Shown: positions 17,465-26,493, counted from the first letter of the stretch. The stretch: DNA of 64,000 bases from an uncultured Parabacteroides sp. (GCA_910577325.1 CAJTMR010000004.1:1-64000); one strand, 5' to 3'. Translations and numbers: made by a program. Notes: generated by a model from the letters alone, not told the origin.

Positions 17465-18702
17465 TTACTATTTAGCCGGGTAAAGATACGCATAAATTGT
17501 TCCGCTTGTTTTTTACGGGAAAAAGATTCCACTGCTTCTTTGTCCGTATTCATGTGTGTGTATCCCTTATCTTGCCAGAACTGATAATGGTACAGGATGA
17601 AACGATAGGCTTCTTCGGCTGTCCGGGCTGCCAGCCCGGAACGGGTATCCCGGATGGTCGCTTCGAGGAAACTTTCGTCACTCTTTACGCAGAGTAAAGG
17701 TTTACCGACAGCCATTGACTCGAAAAGTTTGGTAGTCATGAATCCTTTCGGCCCGTCGGATGCGAAGGTATTGGCGAGCTGCAGCAAAATGGAACTACGG
17801 TTTAACACGCCGGGAATCTCGGAAGCGGGTACATAATCGAAGAAGTCCATATACCGGGCGACTGGGTAAGCGGTTGCGGCTTGCATGATGATCGCTTTTG
17901 ATCCGGCATCGACATACCATCGGATTCGGAACCGGCTCGGGTCAATGAGTTTTTCACGATCCAACCGGCTAACGGCTTCGAAAAGCAACCGAGGGTCACG
18001 TGTCGCCAAACTGATCAGACGTCCCGTATAGGTGATGACGAATTGGGAGGTCTGATGTCGTTCGGGATAGAAGATCTCCGGATCATAACCGTTGTAAATC
18101 AGCTCCGTATTGGGATTGTATGTTTGGAGTTCTTTTACGTGCCAAGGGGAAATGGTTGTGACCTGATCCGCCTTGGCCAATGCGTTGTTCCTGTCCCGTA
18201 ATAGTTTCTGGCGGAATATTGCCGTGATTTTCCTATCCAGCCAAGGAAAGGTGTGGAAGCTATGGGCGATATATTCGTTGGATGCATATTGTTCGACTAT
18301 ATCCCGTAGGTCGATTACTAACGGCAGATGATATTTTTCTGCTATGTATCGGGCGGCCGGTAAAGGGAAAGCCCGGTATGAGCTGCACAAGACACCTGCA
18401 TACTCTCCTTCTTCCAATAAACGGGAGGCGGCTTTAGCCATTTTCTTGTCTTTGTAATGGAAAAAGTAATCGAGTATGAATATGTATATCCATTCTAACT
18501 TTTGTAGGATTTTCCTTTTGCAACGAAAGAAATTTACGTATGTGACGGGAGTTTCTTCCTTCAGGAAAGAGAAGGTGTTGTCATTGATTTGCTCAGTGAC
18601 AACAACAGGTTTCCATCCGGCGCGCTTCATGTATTTGCATAAATAACCCATTCGCGGTCCGAATGCAGGGGGAAACATATCACATAATATCAGTATCTTC
18701 AT
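17461..18702 (-). CDS. Glycosyltransferase family 4-like protein
   Basis: A 413-residue GT-B glycosyltransferase. The N-terminal acceptor domain starts MKILILCDMFPPAFGPRMGYL, the common GT4 opening. The C-terminal part carries VITYTGRLISLATRDPRLLFEAV and the conserved Lys/Glu region GFMTTKLFESMAVGKPLLCV, where the E-x7-E-like segment binds the nucleotide sugar. It is cytoplasmic or peripheral. It overlaps its neighbours on both sides by 4 bases (ATGA type). Family is secure; specificity is not readable. Confidence 0.85.
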   Translation of the reverse strand: MKILILCDMFPPAFGPRMGYLCKYMKRAGWKPVVVTEQINDNTFSFLKEETPVTYVNFFRCKRKILQKLEWIYIFILDYFFHYKDKKMAKAASRLLEEGEYAGVLCSSYRAFPLPAARYIAEKYHLPLVIDLRDIVEQYASNEYIAHSFHTFPWLDRKITAIFRQKLLRDRNNALAKADQVTTISPWHVKELQTYNPNTELIYNGYDPEIFYPERHQTSQFVITYTGRLISLATRDPRLLFEAVSRLDREKLIDPSRFRIRWYVDAGSKAIIMQAATAYPVARYMDFFDYVPASEIPGVLNRSSILLQLANTFASDGPKGFMTTKLFESMAVGKPLLCVKSDESFLEATIRDTRSGLAARTAEEAYRFILYHYQFWQDKGYTHMNTDKEAVESFSRKKQAEQFMRIFTRLNSK

Positions 18703-20015
18703 GATTTTATCAATTCTTCAATGATGGCGGCGAACAGTTTTCGTTGCCAGTCGACAGAGATATTCGGTTTGATCTGGGTGCTGATAGAGTCGTTGTGCCA
18801 GAGCAACACCAGTTCACCATTGCTACGTGCTACTTGTTTGGTAAGTCGTATTGAGTAGTCAAGTGCATCCTCATAGTCGAGATTCATATAAACAGGTTCG
18901 TTCAAGCTGCATTCCATGATTGTCAACGGGTGGAGGACAAGCGGCGAGATGCGTCTGTTTTCGGGGTCAATCCAATGTACCGGACGGGAGGTGCCCAGAC
19001 GAAAACCGGCGACATCCGGATAGCCCATCGTAAAATCGTCTGTAATTCCCGCTTTTTCCAGCCATGCCATATCTTCCGGTTCGCGTGAAGCCAGATAGTG
19101 ATGCCGATTATAAATGACGGATTTTCCGGTTTGTCTTTCCAACAATTCTTTTTCTGTCGAGATAAGTGCCGGGTTTTTACCGGCATCATAGCTGGTATGC
19201 AGTCCGATCCGTGCTTTTTCGGTTTTACAAAAGAGTAAGAGCTCTTGTAAGTCATTTGAATACAAATTATAATGGGGCTTGTCATAAACAGATAAGCCGC
19301 CGGACTTAATAAAAAACAGGGATTCGCAACGACCTTCTCCGATAGCCGCCTTTAATTTGTTTCGTTGTTCCAAGAACCAAGGAAATGTGTAGAACGGATC
19401 TTTCTGTAACGGACCGTGAAACATTTTCCAGGCCTGCTTCAGTCCCGTGCCTTTGACTGTTTCCCGTATCAAGTTACGTAAAGTCCGGCAATAGAAAGGT
19501 GCATCCACATCATGGGTCAGCCATATTTTTTCTATGTATGGGATTGGGTCGGTGGCCGACTGTACGCGCGCTTGGCGTAACCAACGGCGTAGTAATCTCC
19601 CGTATTCATCGACTATTGGACGATTGATGAATCCTGCTTTGAAAGGCAGGGATTCTTTTCCCGGGAAACGGCCGTGAATGTCCCGTATGTTTCGTTTCCG
19701 TATTTCTTCGTATCGTGTCAGCAGGAAATAGGCACTGGCGATAATGTCGGCATGAACCACCCAAATATCGCCTTGCCATTCTACTTTGGGAGAACCGAAG
19801 AGCAGGGGTACGCCTTCTATCTCTTCCAGTGGCAACTTGGGCATGGACTCGGCTGTCCCGTAAACTTCATTCCGGAAAAAAGGGGAGGGGATGATGACTA
19901 CACGGTAGTGGGAAAATTTGTTCGGGTCTGATGTATAACCGACAAATCTGCTCAGCGCACCGGCTTTTTCTCCTCCTATCAGGAATTTGATGATATAAGA
20001 AATAACGGCTTTCAT
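18699..20015 (-). CDS. NodB-like polysaccharide deacetylase family protein
   Basis: A 438-residue protein. About 130 N-terminal residues look like the DUF7033 type region found before NodB domains in Bacteroidetes. The NodB-like catalytic region follows: the metal/base motif IWLTHDVDAP at about 175, IGLHTSYDAG around 285, and YNRHHYL as the substrate-groove strand. It probably removes acetyl groups from an amino sugar. There is no signal peptide, so it may act in the cytoplasm on a lipid-linked precursor. It overlaps the next gene by 4 bases and lies 14 bases after a PIG-L deacetylase, so the operon carries two different deacetylase folds. Confidence 0.75.
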   Translation of the reverse strand: MKAVISYIIKFLIGGEKAGALSRFVGYTSDPNKFSHYRVVIIPSPFFRNEVYGTAESMPKLPLEEIEGVPLLFGSPKVEWQGDIWVVHADIIASAYFLLTRYEEIRKRNIRDIHGRFPGKESLPFKAGFINRPIVDEYGRLLRRWLRQARVQSATDPIPYIEKIWLTHDVDAPFYCRTLRNLIRETVKGTGLKQAWKMFHGPLQKDPFYTFPWFLEQRNKLKAAIGEGRCESLFFIKSGGLSVYDKPHYNLYSNDLQELLLFCKTEKARIGLHTSYDAGKNPALISTEKELLERQTGKSVIYNRHHYLASREPEDMAWLEKAGITDDFTMGYPDVAGFRLGTSRPVHWIDPENRRISPLVLHPLTIMECSLNEPVYMNLDYEDALDYSIRLTKQVARSNGELVLLWHNDSISTQIKPNISVDWQRKLFAAIIEELIKS

Positions 20016-20029
20016 GCTGTTTTAGGGGT

Positions 20030-20668
20030 TTACAGGAACAGACGGATCACCTCGAATGCTTCTGCATAAGGACAACCTGCTTGTACACCGCGTGTTTTCG
20101 CCAGCGAAAAGATGAACTCTTCAGATAGATAGTCGCGTGTTCCTTGTGATTCGTATGCCTTTAACGCTTCGACTTTGGCTTGAATGTGTTCCTTGTTTAG
20201 CTCGACAAAGCATTGCGTGTTAAATGTCAGATTGTTCCAGATCAGTTCGTAGCCCAGTAACGTTGTGTTTTTGAATGCGCGTAGGCCTTCTTGTGCGATC
20301 GTCGTATGGTCTTGATGAATGTCGTGCAGGCTTGGAATGAAGACCAGATCAAAACTGTTCGTCTTTTTCAGGCGGATCAATTCTTCCAATATCTCCTGCC
20401 GGACATATCCGAGTTTACGGACTTCGTAGTTGTAGATGATGAGATTTTCGGGCGATATCCCCAACTGGGCAGTCGCTTTCTTGACTTCCGTCTTCAAAAT
20501 GTCTTTCGGGAAACCTTCGGGCACGGACTGCTGGGCGGTTGAAAAAGCGACATAAGTCACCTTCTTTCCCAGTTCGATAAGTTTGCTTATGGTTCCCCCC
20601 AGTCCTAATTCTCCGTCATCCGTATGGGGCGCTAAAACCAGTATATTGTTATAACTGTTTAGTATCAT
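20030..20668 (-). CDS. PIG-L family N-acetylglucosaminyl deacetylase
   Basis: A 212-residue PIG-L/LmbE family deacetylase. The zinc motif is VLAPHTDDGELGLGGTI near residue 15, with the second His in LHDIHQDHTTI around 115. The family removes N-acetyl groups from GlcNAc attached to inositol, malate or lipid carriers. There is no signal peptide. It lies 7 bases downstream of the acyltransferase gene and 14 bases upstream of the NodB-like gene, which suggests consecutive deacetylation and re-acylation of an amino sugar during glycan synthesis. Confidence 0.88.
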   Translation of the reverse strand: MILNSYNNILVLAPHTDDGELGLGGTISKLIELGKKVTYVAFSTAQQSVPEGFPKDILKTEVKKATAQLGISPENLIIYNYEVRKLGYVRQEILEELIRLKKTNSFDLVFIPSLHDIHQDHTTIAQEGLRAFKNTTLLGYELIWNNLTFNTQCFVELNKEHIQAKVEALKAYESQGTRDYLSEEFIFSLAKTRGVQAGCPYAEAFEVIRLFL

Positions 20669-20675
20669 AAATAAT

Positions 20676-21629
20676 CTATCTGTTTATTATTCTTCTTATT
20701 TTTAAACAGGCTTTATTTAATAAACTTAATTTTCCTTTGGTTATTGTGAAGAAGGGGGTTTGAATTGCTCCGAATTCGCGGAAAAAACGTTCGACTCCCG
20801 GAATCATGGAACCTTCAAAGTCGAAAGTATTGGTGTATTGTGAAACATAACGTATACATTCCCATAATATTAGACTATGAGCTCCGGATTCTCGAAGAGC
20901 AGGATTTCCTCCACCGGCCAGATACCAAGCGGAACTTTCTTGCCAGACAATAAAAGCAGCAGCGTGCAAACGACCTTGTTCGTCATAACCGCCCCATACA
21001 TCTCCCTGATTCCGTTTGCGGCAGGTATCGATCAGTTTGATCAGAACCTTTGTGTCTTCTTTGTTCGTGACCTGTTGACGTTCGAATGTCTGTGCCTGTA
21101 CCAACAAAAAATCTTCAATAGAAATTCCTTTTTTTACTGTGATATGATATTTTTCTTTAGCTTTTGTGATGTTCCGACGGATATTGGAACTCATGTTTTC
21201 CAACATTATTTGTGTGCTTCGGATATCTTTCAACAAATAAGTGTAGCGTGTGGTTTGCCGGTAACCTTCCCAATAGAAAGGCAGCCAGTCGGTGATCCCG
21301 TAATGAAAATTCTGCATAAAAAGCGGATAGCTTTTAAGTGTGCCTAACAGTTGCTTGCATAAAGCTTGCCGGCGGGCTAATGTTTTGGTGTATTTTGTAT
21401 CTTTTGACTCCGGTGCGAACCAGGGACCCATTGTCTGTGTGTAGGAAGGCATGGAGACAATTCCCTGTTGAGGGCAATAAAGGGGCATCGCTGCCGTAAT
21501 CCTTCCTTTTTCTTCAACCAGCAAAATTTTCCATTTATCTTTGCCACAAACCGTATCGAGCCACCAGTCACGGGAGAAGATAGGAATGCTTGTTTCTGTA
21601 TTACAAAGCAAATGGTATTTGTCTTTCAT
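20676..21629 (-). CDS. GNAT/FemAB-like acyltransferase, first gene of glycan operon
   Basis: A 317-residue protein with the double-GNAT architecture of FemAB/BioF2-like (CelD) acyltransferases. Visible features are SSNIRRNITKAKEKYHITV at about 148, and the later HAAAFIVWQESSAWYLAGGGNP, which is the typical strand and substrate loop of the second GNAT repeat. Members add aminoacyl or acyl groups to cell-wall or exopolysaccharide precursors. It opens a six-gene operon (acyltransferase, PIG-L, NodB-like, two glycosyltransferases, methyltransferase). No promoter box was found in front; the recA gene lies upstream on the same strand beyond a large inverted repeat. Confidence 0.78.
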   Translation of the reverse strand: MKDKYHLLCNTETSIPIFSRDWWLDTVCGKDKWKILLVEEKGRITAAMPLYCPQQGIVSMPSYTQTMGPWFAPESKDTKYTKTLARRQALCKQLLGTLKSYPLFMQNFHYGITDWLPFYWEGYRQTTRYTYLLKDIRSTQIMLENMSSNIRRNITKAKEKYHITVKKGISIEDFLLVQAQTFERQQVTNKEDTKVLIKLIDTCRKRNQGDVWGGYDEQGRLHAAAFIVWQESSAWYLAGGGNPALRESGAHSLILWECIRYVSQYTNTFDFEGSMIPGVERFFREFGAIQTPFFTITKGKLSLLNKACLKIRRIINR

Positions 21630-21661
21630 GCTTATAAATGATTTTCAATTTAATCATGGAG

Positions 21662-21797
21662 GTGTGTCAAAAAGACAATATTTACCGGACGCAGATTACA
21701 CAGTTGAGTGCAGGGTGACGCAGATTGTTAGCCCATAAAATAAGCCAAATCTGTGCCTTCTGTGATATCTGCGTCCAGTTTATTTATTTTGACACAC
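21662..21797. repeat. Large imperfect inverted repeat downstream of recA
   Basis: The gap between recA and the acyltransferase gene is an imperfect palindrome of about 136 bases. The outer arms begin GTGTGTCAAAA (21662) and end TTTTGACACAC (21797). The inner arms share GGACGCAGAT and CACAG. The right arm with its T-rich flank would terminate recA transcription. The CTGCGTCC/CTGTG wording is common in Bacteroidales intergenic repeats, so it is probably a repeat family member as well. Confidence 0.6.
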
Positions 21798-21803
21798 TTT
21801 CTT

Positions 21804-22847
21804 TTATCCTTTTAACGCTTCGAATATAAGGCCTGATAGTTCTTCTGCCAATTCGGGGTTGTCGGCAACGCATTGTTTGGCGGCATCACGTCCTTGTCCT
21901 AACTTCGTGTCGTTGTAGCTGTACCACGAACCGCTTTTCTTGATGATATTCAGTTCTGCGCCCAAGTCGATTATTTCACCGGCTTTGGAGATGCCTTCGC
22001 CGAACATGATGTCGAACTCTGCTTTCCGGAAAGGAGGAGCGACCTTGTTCTTGACTACTTTTACGCGTACTTGGTTACCTTTGATTTCGTCGCCGTCTTT
22101 CAATTTGCCGATGCCGCGGATATCCAGACGGACGGAAGCATAGAACTTCAACGCATTACCACCGGTGGTTGTTTCGGGATTGCCGAACATTACTCCGATC
22201 TTGTCACGCAATTGGTTGATGAATATGCAAGTCGTGTTTGTCTTATTGATCGCAGCCGTCAACTTGCGAAGCGCCTGAGACATCAGTCGTGCTTGCAATC
22301 CCATCTTGCTTTCACCCATATCGCCTTCGATTTCCGCTTTCGGAGTCAGGGCGGCAACCGAGTCGATCACAATGATGTCCACGGCTGACGAACGGATCAA
22401 CTGCTCGGCAATTTCCAACGCCTGCTCACCATTGTCCGGTTGGGAAATCCAAAGATTTTCGACATCAACTCCCAGCTTCTCTGCATAAAAACGGTCAAAA
22501 GCATGTTCAGCATCGATAAATGCTGCAATGCCCCCGCTTTTCTGTGCTTCGGCGATCGCATGGATAGCAAGGGTCGTTTTTCCGGAAGATTCCGGCCCGT
22601 AGATTTCGATTACGCGACCTTTGGGATAACCGCCTACCCCTAATGCTGCGTTGAGGGAGATGGAACCGGTTGGGATCACTTCTATGTTTTCTACACTTTC
22701 ATCGCCCAACTTCATGATCGAACCTTTTCCGTAGTTCTTTTCGATCTTGTCCATTGCTGCGCGGAGCGCTTTCAGTTTGTCTGCGTTTACAGCCGGTTTA
22801 TCGGTTGCAGACTGTTTGCCTTCTTCAAATAAATCTTCTTTTGCCAT
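21804..22847 (-). CDS. recA: Recombinase A
   Basis: A 347-residue RecA. The start at 22847 (MAKEDLFEEGKQ) is chosen over an upstream Met because it gives the family length and avoids overlap with bcp. Walker A is GPESSGKTTLA, Walker B is VDIIVIDSVAAL, and the L1/L2 loops MGESKMGLQARLMSQALRKL and FGNPETTTGGNALKFYAS are intact. It carries out homologous strand exchange and LexA-type co-protease activity in the cytoplasm. It follows bcp by 7 bases, so it is co-transcribed from further upstream. No SOS-type operator could be recognised. Confidence 0.97.
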   Translation of the reverse strand: MAKEDLFEEGKQSATDKPAVNADKLKALRAAMDKIEKNYGKGSIMKLGDESVENIEVIPTGSISLNAALGVGGYPKGRVIEIYGPESSGKTTLAIHAIAEAQKSGGIAAFIDAEHAFDRFYAEKLGVDVENLWISQPDNGEQALEIAEQLIRSSAVDIIVIDSVAALTPKAEIEGDMGESKMGLQARLMSQALRKLTAAINKTNTTCIFINQLRDKIGVMFGNPETTTGGNALKFYASVRLDIRGIGKLKDGDEIKGNQVRVKVVKNKVAPPFRKAEFDIMFGEGISKAGEIIDLGAELNIIKKSGSWYSYNDTKLGQGRDAAKQCVADNPELAEELSGLIFEALKG

Positions 22848-22854
22848 TTCCTTT

Positions 22855-23313
22855 TTATAAATTAAGGATTTGATTTGCATGGTCTTTAGTCTTCACCTCT
22901 TTGGGCCCGATGATGTTGGTCACGATGCCTTCTTCATTGATGATAAAGGTGGTGCGGAGAGTCCCCATGTATGAACGTCCGCACATTTTCTTTTCCGCCC
23001 AGACCCCGAACTGCTGTTGCAGGGTCGTGTCCGTATCAGCGATGAGGCTGAAAGGAAGTGCTTGTTTTGCGATAAATCCTTGATGAGACTTGGCGCTGTC
23101 TTTGCTGACGCCAACCACTTCGTAGCCGGCCGCCTGTAATTCATTGTAGCCGTCCCGCAGGCTGCACGCTTCCGCCGTACAACCGCTGGTATTGTCTTTC
23201 GGGTAGAAATAGAGGGCGAGCTTCTTGCCTTTGAAGTCGCTCAGCTTGATCTCTTTCCCGTTTTGGTCGAGCCCCAAAACTTCGGGGACTTTATCTCCTA
23301 TTTGTATTGCCAT
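22855..23313 (-). CDS. bcp: Thioredoxin-dependent thiol peroxidase (Bcp/PrxQ)
   Basis: A 152-residue atypical 2-Cys peroxiredoxin of the Bcp type. The peroxidatic and resolving cysteines are the two Cys in DNTSGCTAEACSLRD, separated by four residues as in PrxQ. It reduces hydroperoxides with electrons from thioredoxin. It sits 7 bases after the radical SAM gene and 7 bases before recA, in a compact operon on the minus strand. Confidence 0.94.
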   Translation of the reverse strand: MAIQIGDKVPEVLGLDQNGKEIKLSDFKGKKLALYFYPKDNTSGCTAEACSLRDGYNELQAAGYEVVGVSKDSAKSHQGFIAKQALPFSLIADTDTTLQQQFGVWAEKKMCGRSYMGTLRTTFIINEEGIVTNIIGPKEVKTKDHANQILNL

Positions 23314-23320
23314 ATATTTT

Positions 23321-24337
23321 TTACTTGATATTATAGTTCATCTTACGTGTTACATCCGCTTTCCGGCGGGTCTTCCGTCCGAAAACTTTTTGGAGCAATT
23401 TTCTTCCCATGTGATGGTCGGCGGCATACGACTCGAATGTTTCCGTCTGGTAATCAAAATCATCTTGCCAACATTCCTGAGGAGAAACATAACAGTATGT
23501 AATCTTTTCGATACTTTTGTCATCCGCTTCGTTTTCCTCCAACACGATGAGATTCTGCTTGTCGGGAGCCAGGCAGGTGATATGCCTGCGGCGACATTCT
23601 TCTATTAGCGGAACTAACACGGTATCGTACCTTGCATGGATGTTGGTCAGGTCGAAATCCTTATATTCACTTTCTCCTATCTTCTGTATCGGACGGAGTT
23701 GCAGGATATCCAGTTCATCGCCGACGACTTCCCATATCCGGCTTAGTTCTTCGAGGTTGTCGTTGTTGATCGTATAATTGATGCGTAATTTGAACTGCGG
23801 ATGCTGTTTCTTTATTTCTGCGACGTTGGCAAGCAGCTTGCGGAACAAGTCGAATTTGCCGTTTGTCATCAGGTGCTCGTATGTTTCGCGGGTAAAACCA
23901 TGCGCCGAGAGTGTCAGTTCGTCCAGCCCGTTTTCTACGGCAGCGGCCAACTGTTCTTTTGTCAGCAGGTTTCCGTTTGTCGTGAGTGAAACGTAAGGGA
24001 CGTTGTATCGTTTGCCCAACGCGATGATTTTTACCAGATCCTTGTGCAAAGTTGGTTCTGCTCCGCAGCCGACCTGAAGTTTCAGGGCACGGTGGAACAG
24101 GCTTCCTGCAATGGCTTCTATCTCTTCATATCCCAAGGTTCCCCGCAGGCTTTTCCTTTTTTCCTCGTCGCTGAAATAACACATCTTACAGCGGAAGTTG
24201 CAGGCAAGCACTGGGTCGAGAAAAACACCGATATACCGTTTCCCTAATACATGAAACAGCCAAAGGCCCAATAATTTGAGCCTTCTGCTTTTGATTTGTG
24301 TACCCAGACGTAGTATGTTGTAAATATTACGAGCCAT
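23321..24337 (-). CDS. Radical SAM protein
   Basis: A 338-residue radical SAM enzyme. The start at 24337 (MARNIYNILRLG) is preferred, because a longer frame would run through a palindromic intergenic repeat. The [4Fe-4S] motif is CNFRCKMC near residue 53, followed by VGCGAEPTLHKDL, LTTNGNLL and ELTLSAHGF, all typical of the barrel. The C-terminus has further cysteines (ITYCYVSPQECW) that might bind a second cluster, but the usual SPASM pattern is not clear. Substrate is unknown. It lies 7 bases before bcp. Confidence 0.85.
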   Translation of the reverse strand: MARNIYNILRLGTQIKSRRLKLLGLWLFHVLGKRYIGVFLDPVLACNFRCKMCYFSDEEKRKSLRGTLGYEEIEAIAGSLFHRALKLQVGCGAEPTLHKDLVKIIALGKRYNVPYVSLTTNGNLLTKEQLAAAVENGLDELTLSAHGFTRETYEHLMTNGKFDLFRKLLANVAEIKKQHPQFKLRINYTINNDNLEELSRIWEVVGDELDILQLRPIQKIGESEYKDFDLTNIHARYDTVLVPLIEECRRRHITCLAPDKQNLIVLEENEADDKSIEKITYCYVSPQECWQDDFDYQTETFESYAADHHMGRKLLQKVFGRKTRRKADVTRKMNYNIK

Positions 24338-24350
24338 TTGGTTGATTGAT

Positions 24351-24374
24351 AATTGAGAATTGTAATTCTCAATT
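24351..24374. repeat. AT-rich palindrome between radical SAM and carboxynorspermidine dehydrogenase genes
   Basis: AATTGAGAATT and its exact complement are separated by two bases. It is followed by AATTGTCCATTG, a word that recurs inside trpF at 27013-27023. It looks like a short dispersed intergenic repeat and lies between two genes read in the same direction. Confidence 0.5.
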
Positions 24375-24383
24375 GTCCATTGT

Positions 24384-25577
24384 TTACAGTTCCAGATCAA
24401 TATTGAACAGTTCGTGCCAAGGCAGCCCCTGTTCGTTCAGCTCTTTCATGAACGGATCGGGATCGAACTCTTCTACGTTCCAAACTCCCGGTTTTTTCCA
24501 AACTCCCTGCATGAACAGTTTGGCTCCGATCATGGCTGGGACGCCGGTCGTGTAGCTTACGCCTTGTGCTCCTGTTTCCAGGTATGCGGCGTGGTGGCTA
24601 CAGTTATTGTAAACGTAGTAGGTCATTTCCTTGCCATCCTTGATACCGCGGATACGGCAACCGATGGAAGTCTCGCCCGTATAGTTTTCACCCAGGTCAC
24701 CCGGATTAGGCAGTACGGCTTTCAAGAACTGGATCGGAACGATCTCCTGTCCGTTATACATGATCGGATCGATGCGGGACATACCGATGTTTTGGATCAC
24801 ACGCAGGTGAGTCAGATATTCCTGTCCGAAGGTCATCCAGAAGCGGGCGCGTTTGATCGTCGGGAAGTTTTTGGTCAGGCTTTCCAACTCTTCGTGATAC
24901 ATCAGGTAAGACTCTCTCGGGCCTACATTCGGGTAGTTCAACGGCTGGTGTACGGACAGAGGGTCTGTCTCTTTCCATTCCCCGTCTTCGAAGTATTTGC
25001 CCCGTTGGGTAATCTCGCGGATATTGATTTCCGGATTGAAATTTGTGGCAAATGCTTTGTGATGGTCTCCGGCGTTGCAGTCCACAATATCCAGATATTG
25101 TATTTCATCGAAATGATGCTTGGCTGCGTATGCTGTATATACACCCGTTACGCCCGGATCGAACCCGCAACCCAGGATAGCAGTCAGGCCGGCATCTTCG
25201 AAACGTTTCTTGTATGCCCACTGCCAACTGTATTGGTATTTAGCTTCATCCAGCGGTTCGTAATTGGCCGTGTCGAGATAGCTGACGCCGTATGCCAGAC
25301 AGGCATCCATAATATGGAGGTCCTGATAGGGCAAAGCCAGGTTTACTACTAAGTCCGGTTTGAAGGAATTGAACAAGGCGACGAGTTCTTCCACGTTGTC
25401 TGCATCGACCTGTGCTGTTTGTACCTTTACATTCTTAATATCGGCGGCAATCCGGTCGCATTTGCTTTTTGTACGGCTGGCAACCATGATATCGGTAAAG
25501 ACATCCGCGTTCATCGCGATCTTCTTAACAGCAACGCAACTAACGCCCCCTGCACCAATAACTAATACTCTTCCCAT
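24384..25577 (-). CDS. Carboxynorspermidine dehydrogenase (saccharopine dehydrogenase family)
   Basis: A 397-residue NAD(P)-dependent enzyme. The N-terminal Rossmann motif is VLVIGAGGVSCVAV, and LGCGFDPGVTGVYTAYAA follows the domain boundary, which is characteristic of the carboxynorspermidine dehydrogenase branch rather than lysine-pathway saccharopine dehydrogenases. It condenses aspartate semialdehyde with a diamine to give carboxy(nor)spermidine, the alternative spermidine route of gut Bacteroidales. The decarboxylase partner (NspC) is not in the window. A TATATTTG box at 25634-25641 is a likely -7 element, 57 bases upstream. Confidence 0.88.
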   Translation of the reverse strand: MGRVLVIGAGGVSCVAVKKIAMNADVFTDIMVASRTKSKCDRIAADIKNVKVQTAQVDADNVEELVALFNSFKPDLVVNLALPYQDLHIMDACLAYGVSYLDTANYEPLDEAKYQYSWQWAYKKRFEDAGLTAILGCGFDPGVTGVYTAYAAKHHFDEIQYLDIVDCNAGDHHKAFATNFNPEINIREITQRGKYFEDGEWKETDPLSVHQPLNYPNVGPRESYLMYHEELESLTKNFPTIKRARFWMTFGQEYLTHLRVIQNIGMSRIDPIMYNGQEIVPIQFLKAVLPNPGDLGENYTGETSIGCRIRGIKDGKEMTYYVYNNCSHHAAYLETGAQGVSYTTGVPAMIGAKLFMQGVWKKPGVWNVEEFDPDPFMKELNEQGLPWHELFNIDLEL

Positions 25578-25633
25578 TTACTAATAGAATTAATCTTGTT
25601 AATATACAGTTTACAAGGTTTTAAACCTAACCA

Positions 25634-25641
25634 CAAATATA
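25634..25641 (-). promoter_or_regulatory. -7 box of the carboxynorspermidine dehydrogenase-recA operon
   Basis: TATATTTG on the minus strand, 57 bases before the start. It matches TAnnTTTG; the upstream box is unclear. It falls between the end of trpA and this gene, so the downstream genes need not depend on the trp promoter. Confidence 0.45.
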
Positions 25642-25719
25642 CGATGAATCTTTGAATAATCAGATAGGGTTGGAGATAAAAACAGTTTCATACCTGAGAT
25701 GCTGCAATTCGAAGGGCAT

Positions 25720-26493
25720 TTATATTTTTAATGCTTCCAGCAGTTTGTCAACGGCTATAGCCACTGTTTGTTCATTCTTCAATAATTGCATGAATTTGCT
25801 GCCGATGATAGCTCCTGATGAGTTCGTAGCGGCAGCATCGAAGGTGGCTTTGTTCGATATGCCGAAGCCGATTAAGCGCGGATTTCGGAGGCTCATCCTG
25901 CCAATGCGTTGGAAATAAGCCTGTTTATGTTCGTTGAAACTCTGTTGTGCCCCGGTAGTGGAGGCGCTTGATACCATATAGATGAAACCGCTTGTATGTT
26001 TGTCGATCAGGCGGATGCGTTCTTCGGAGGTTTCGGGTGTGATGAGCATGATCATTTTGAGATCATATCGGTCGGCGACGGCTTTATAGTCCTCCATATA
26101 ATCGGCGAAAGGCAGATCCGGGATGATCATGCCGTCCACCCCTGTCTGTACACATTTCCGGCAAAAGGATTCGAAACCATATTGCATGATCGGATTCAGG
26201 TAGCCCATCAGGATAATCGGGATATGCACATCCTTACGGATCTCTTCCAACTGGTCGAACAGGAGATGCAGCGACATCCCGTTTCGTAACGCGGCGGTGG
26301 AGGCTTCCTGGATTACGGGACCGTCTGCCATCGGATCGGAGAAGGGGATTCCGATCTCGACCATGTCTATCCCTTTGTTTTCTAACTCTTTTAATATCTT
26401 TGTCGTGTCATCCGGTTTCGGATATCCGGCGGTGAAGAAGACGGAAAGGATTCCGTTCTTTTTTGTGTTGAATAAGTTTGTGATACGGTTCAT
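25720..26493 (-). CDS. trpA: Tryptophan synthase alpha chain
   Basis: A 257-residue TIM-barrel protein of normal length. The catalytic Glu is in VEIGIPFSDPMADGPVIQ (the GIPFSDPxADGP signature), and the second acid is in GMIIPDLPFADY. It splits indole-3-glycerol phosphate to indole and glyceraldehyde 3-phosphate, passing indole to TrpB. It is the last gene of the trp operon, 15 bases after trpF. No clear terminator hairpin follows it. Confidence 0.96.
   Translation of the reverse strand: MNRITNLFNTKKNGILSVFFTAGYPKPDDTTKILKELENKGIDMVEIGIPFSDPMADGPVIQEASTAALRNGMSLHLLFDQLEEIRKDVHIPIILMGYLNPIMQYGFESFCRKCVQTGVDGMIIPDLPFADYMEDYKAVADRYDLKMIMLITPETSEERIRLIDKHTSGFIYMVSSASTTGAQQSFNEHKQAYFQRIGRMSLRNPRLIGFGISNKATFDAAATNSSGAIIGSKFMQLLKNEQTVAIAVDKLLEALKI

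Noticed and set aside
24414..25352. 312-residue plus-strand frame opposite carboxynorspermidine dehydrogenase
   Set aside because: Shadow frame: no recognisable family, and it lies wholly within a well-supported gene on the other strand.
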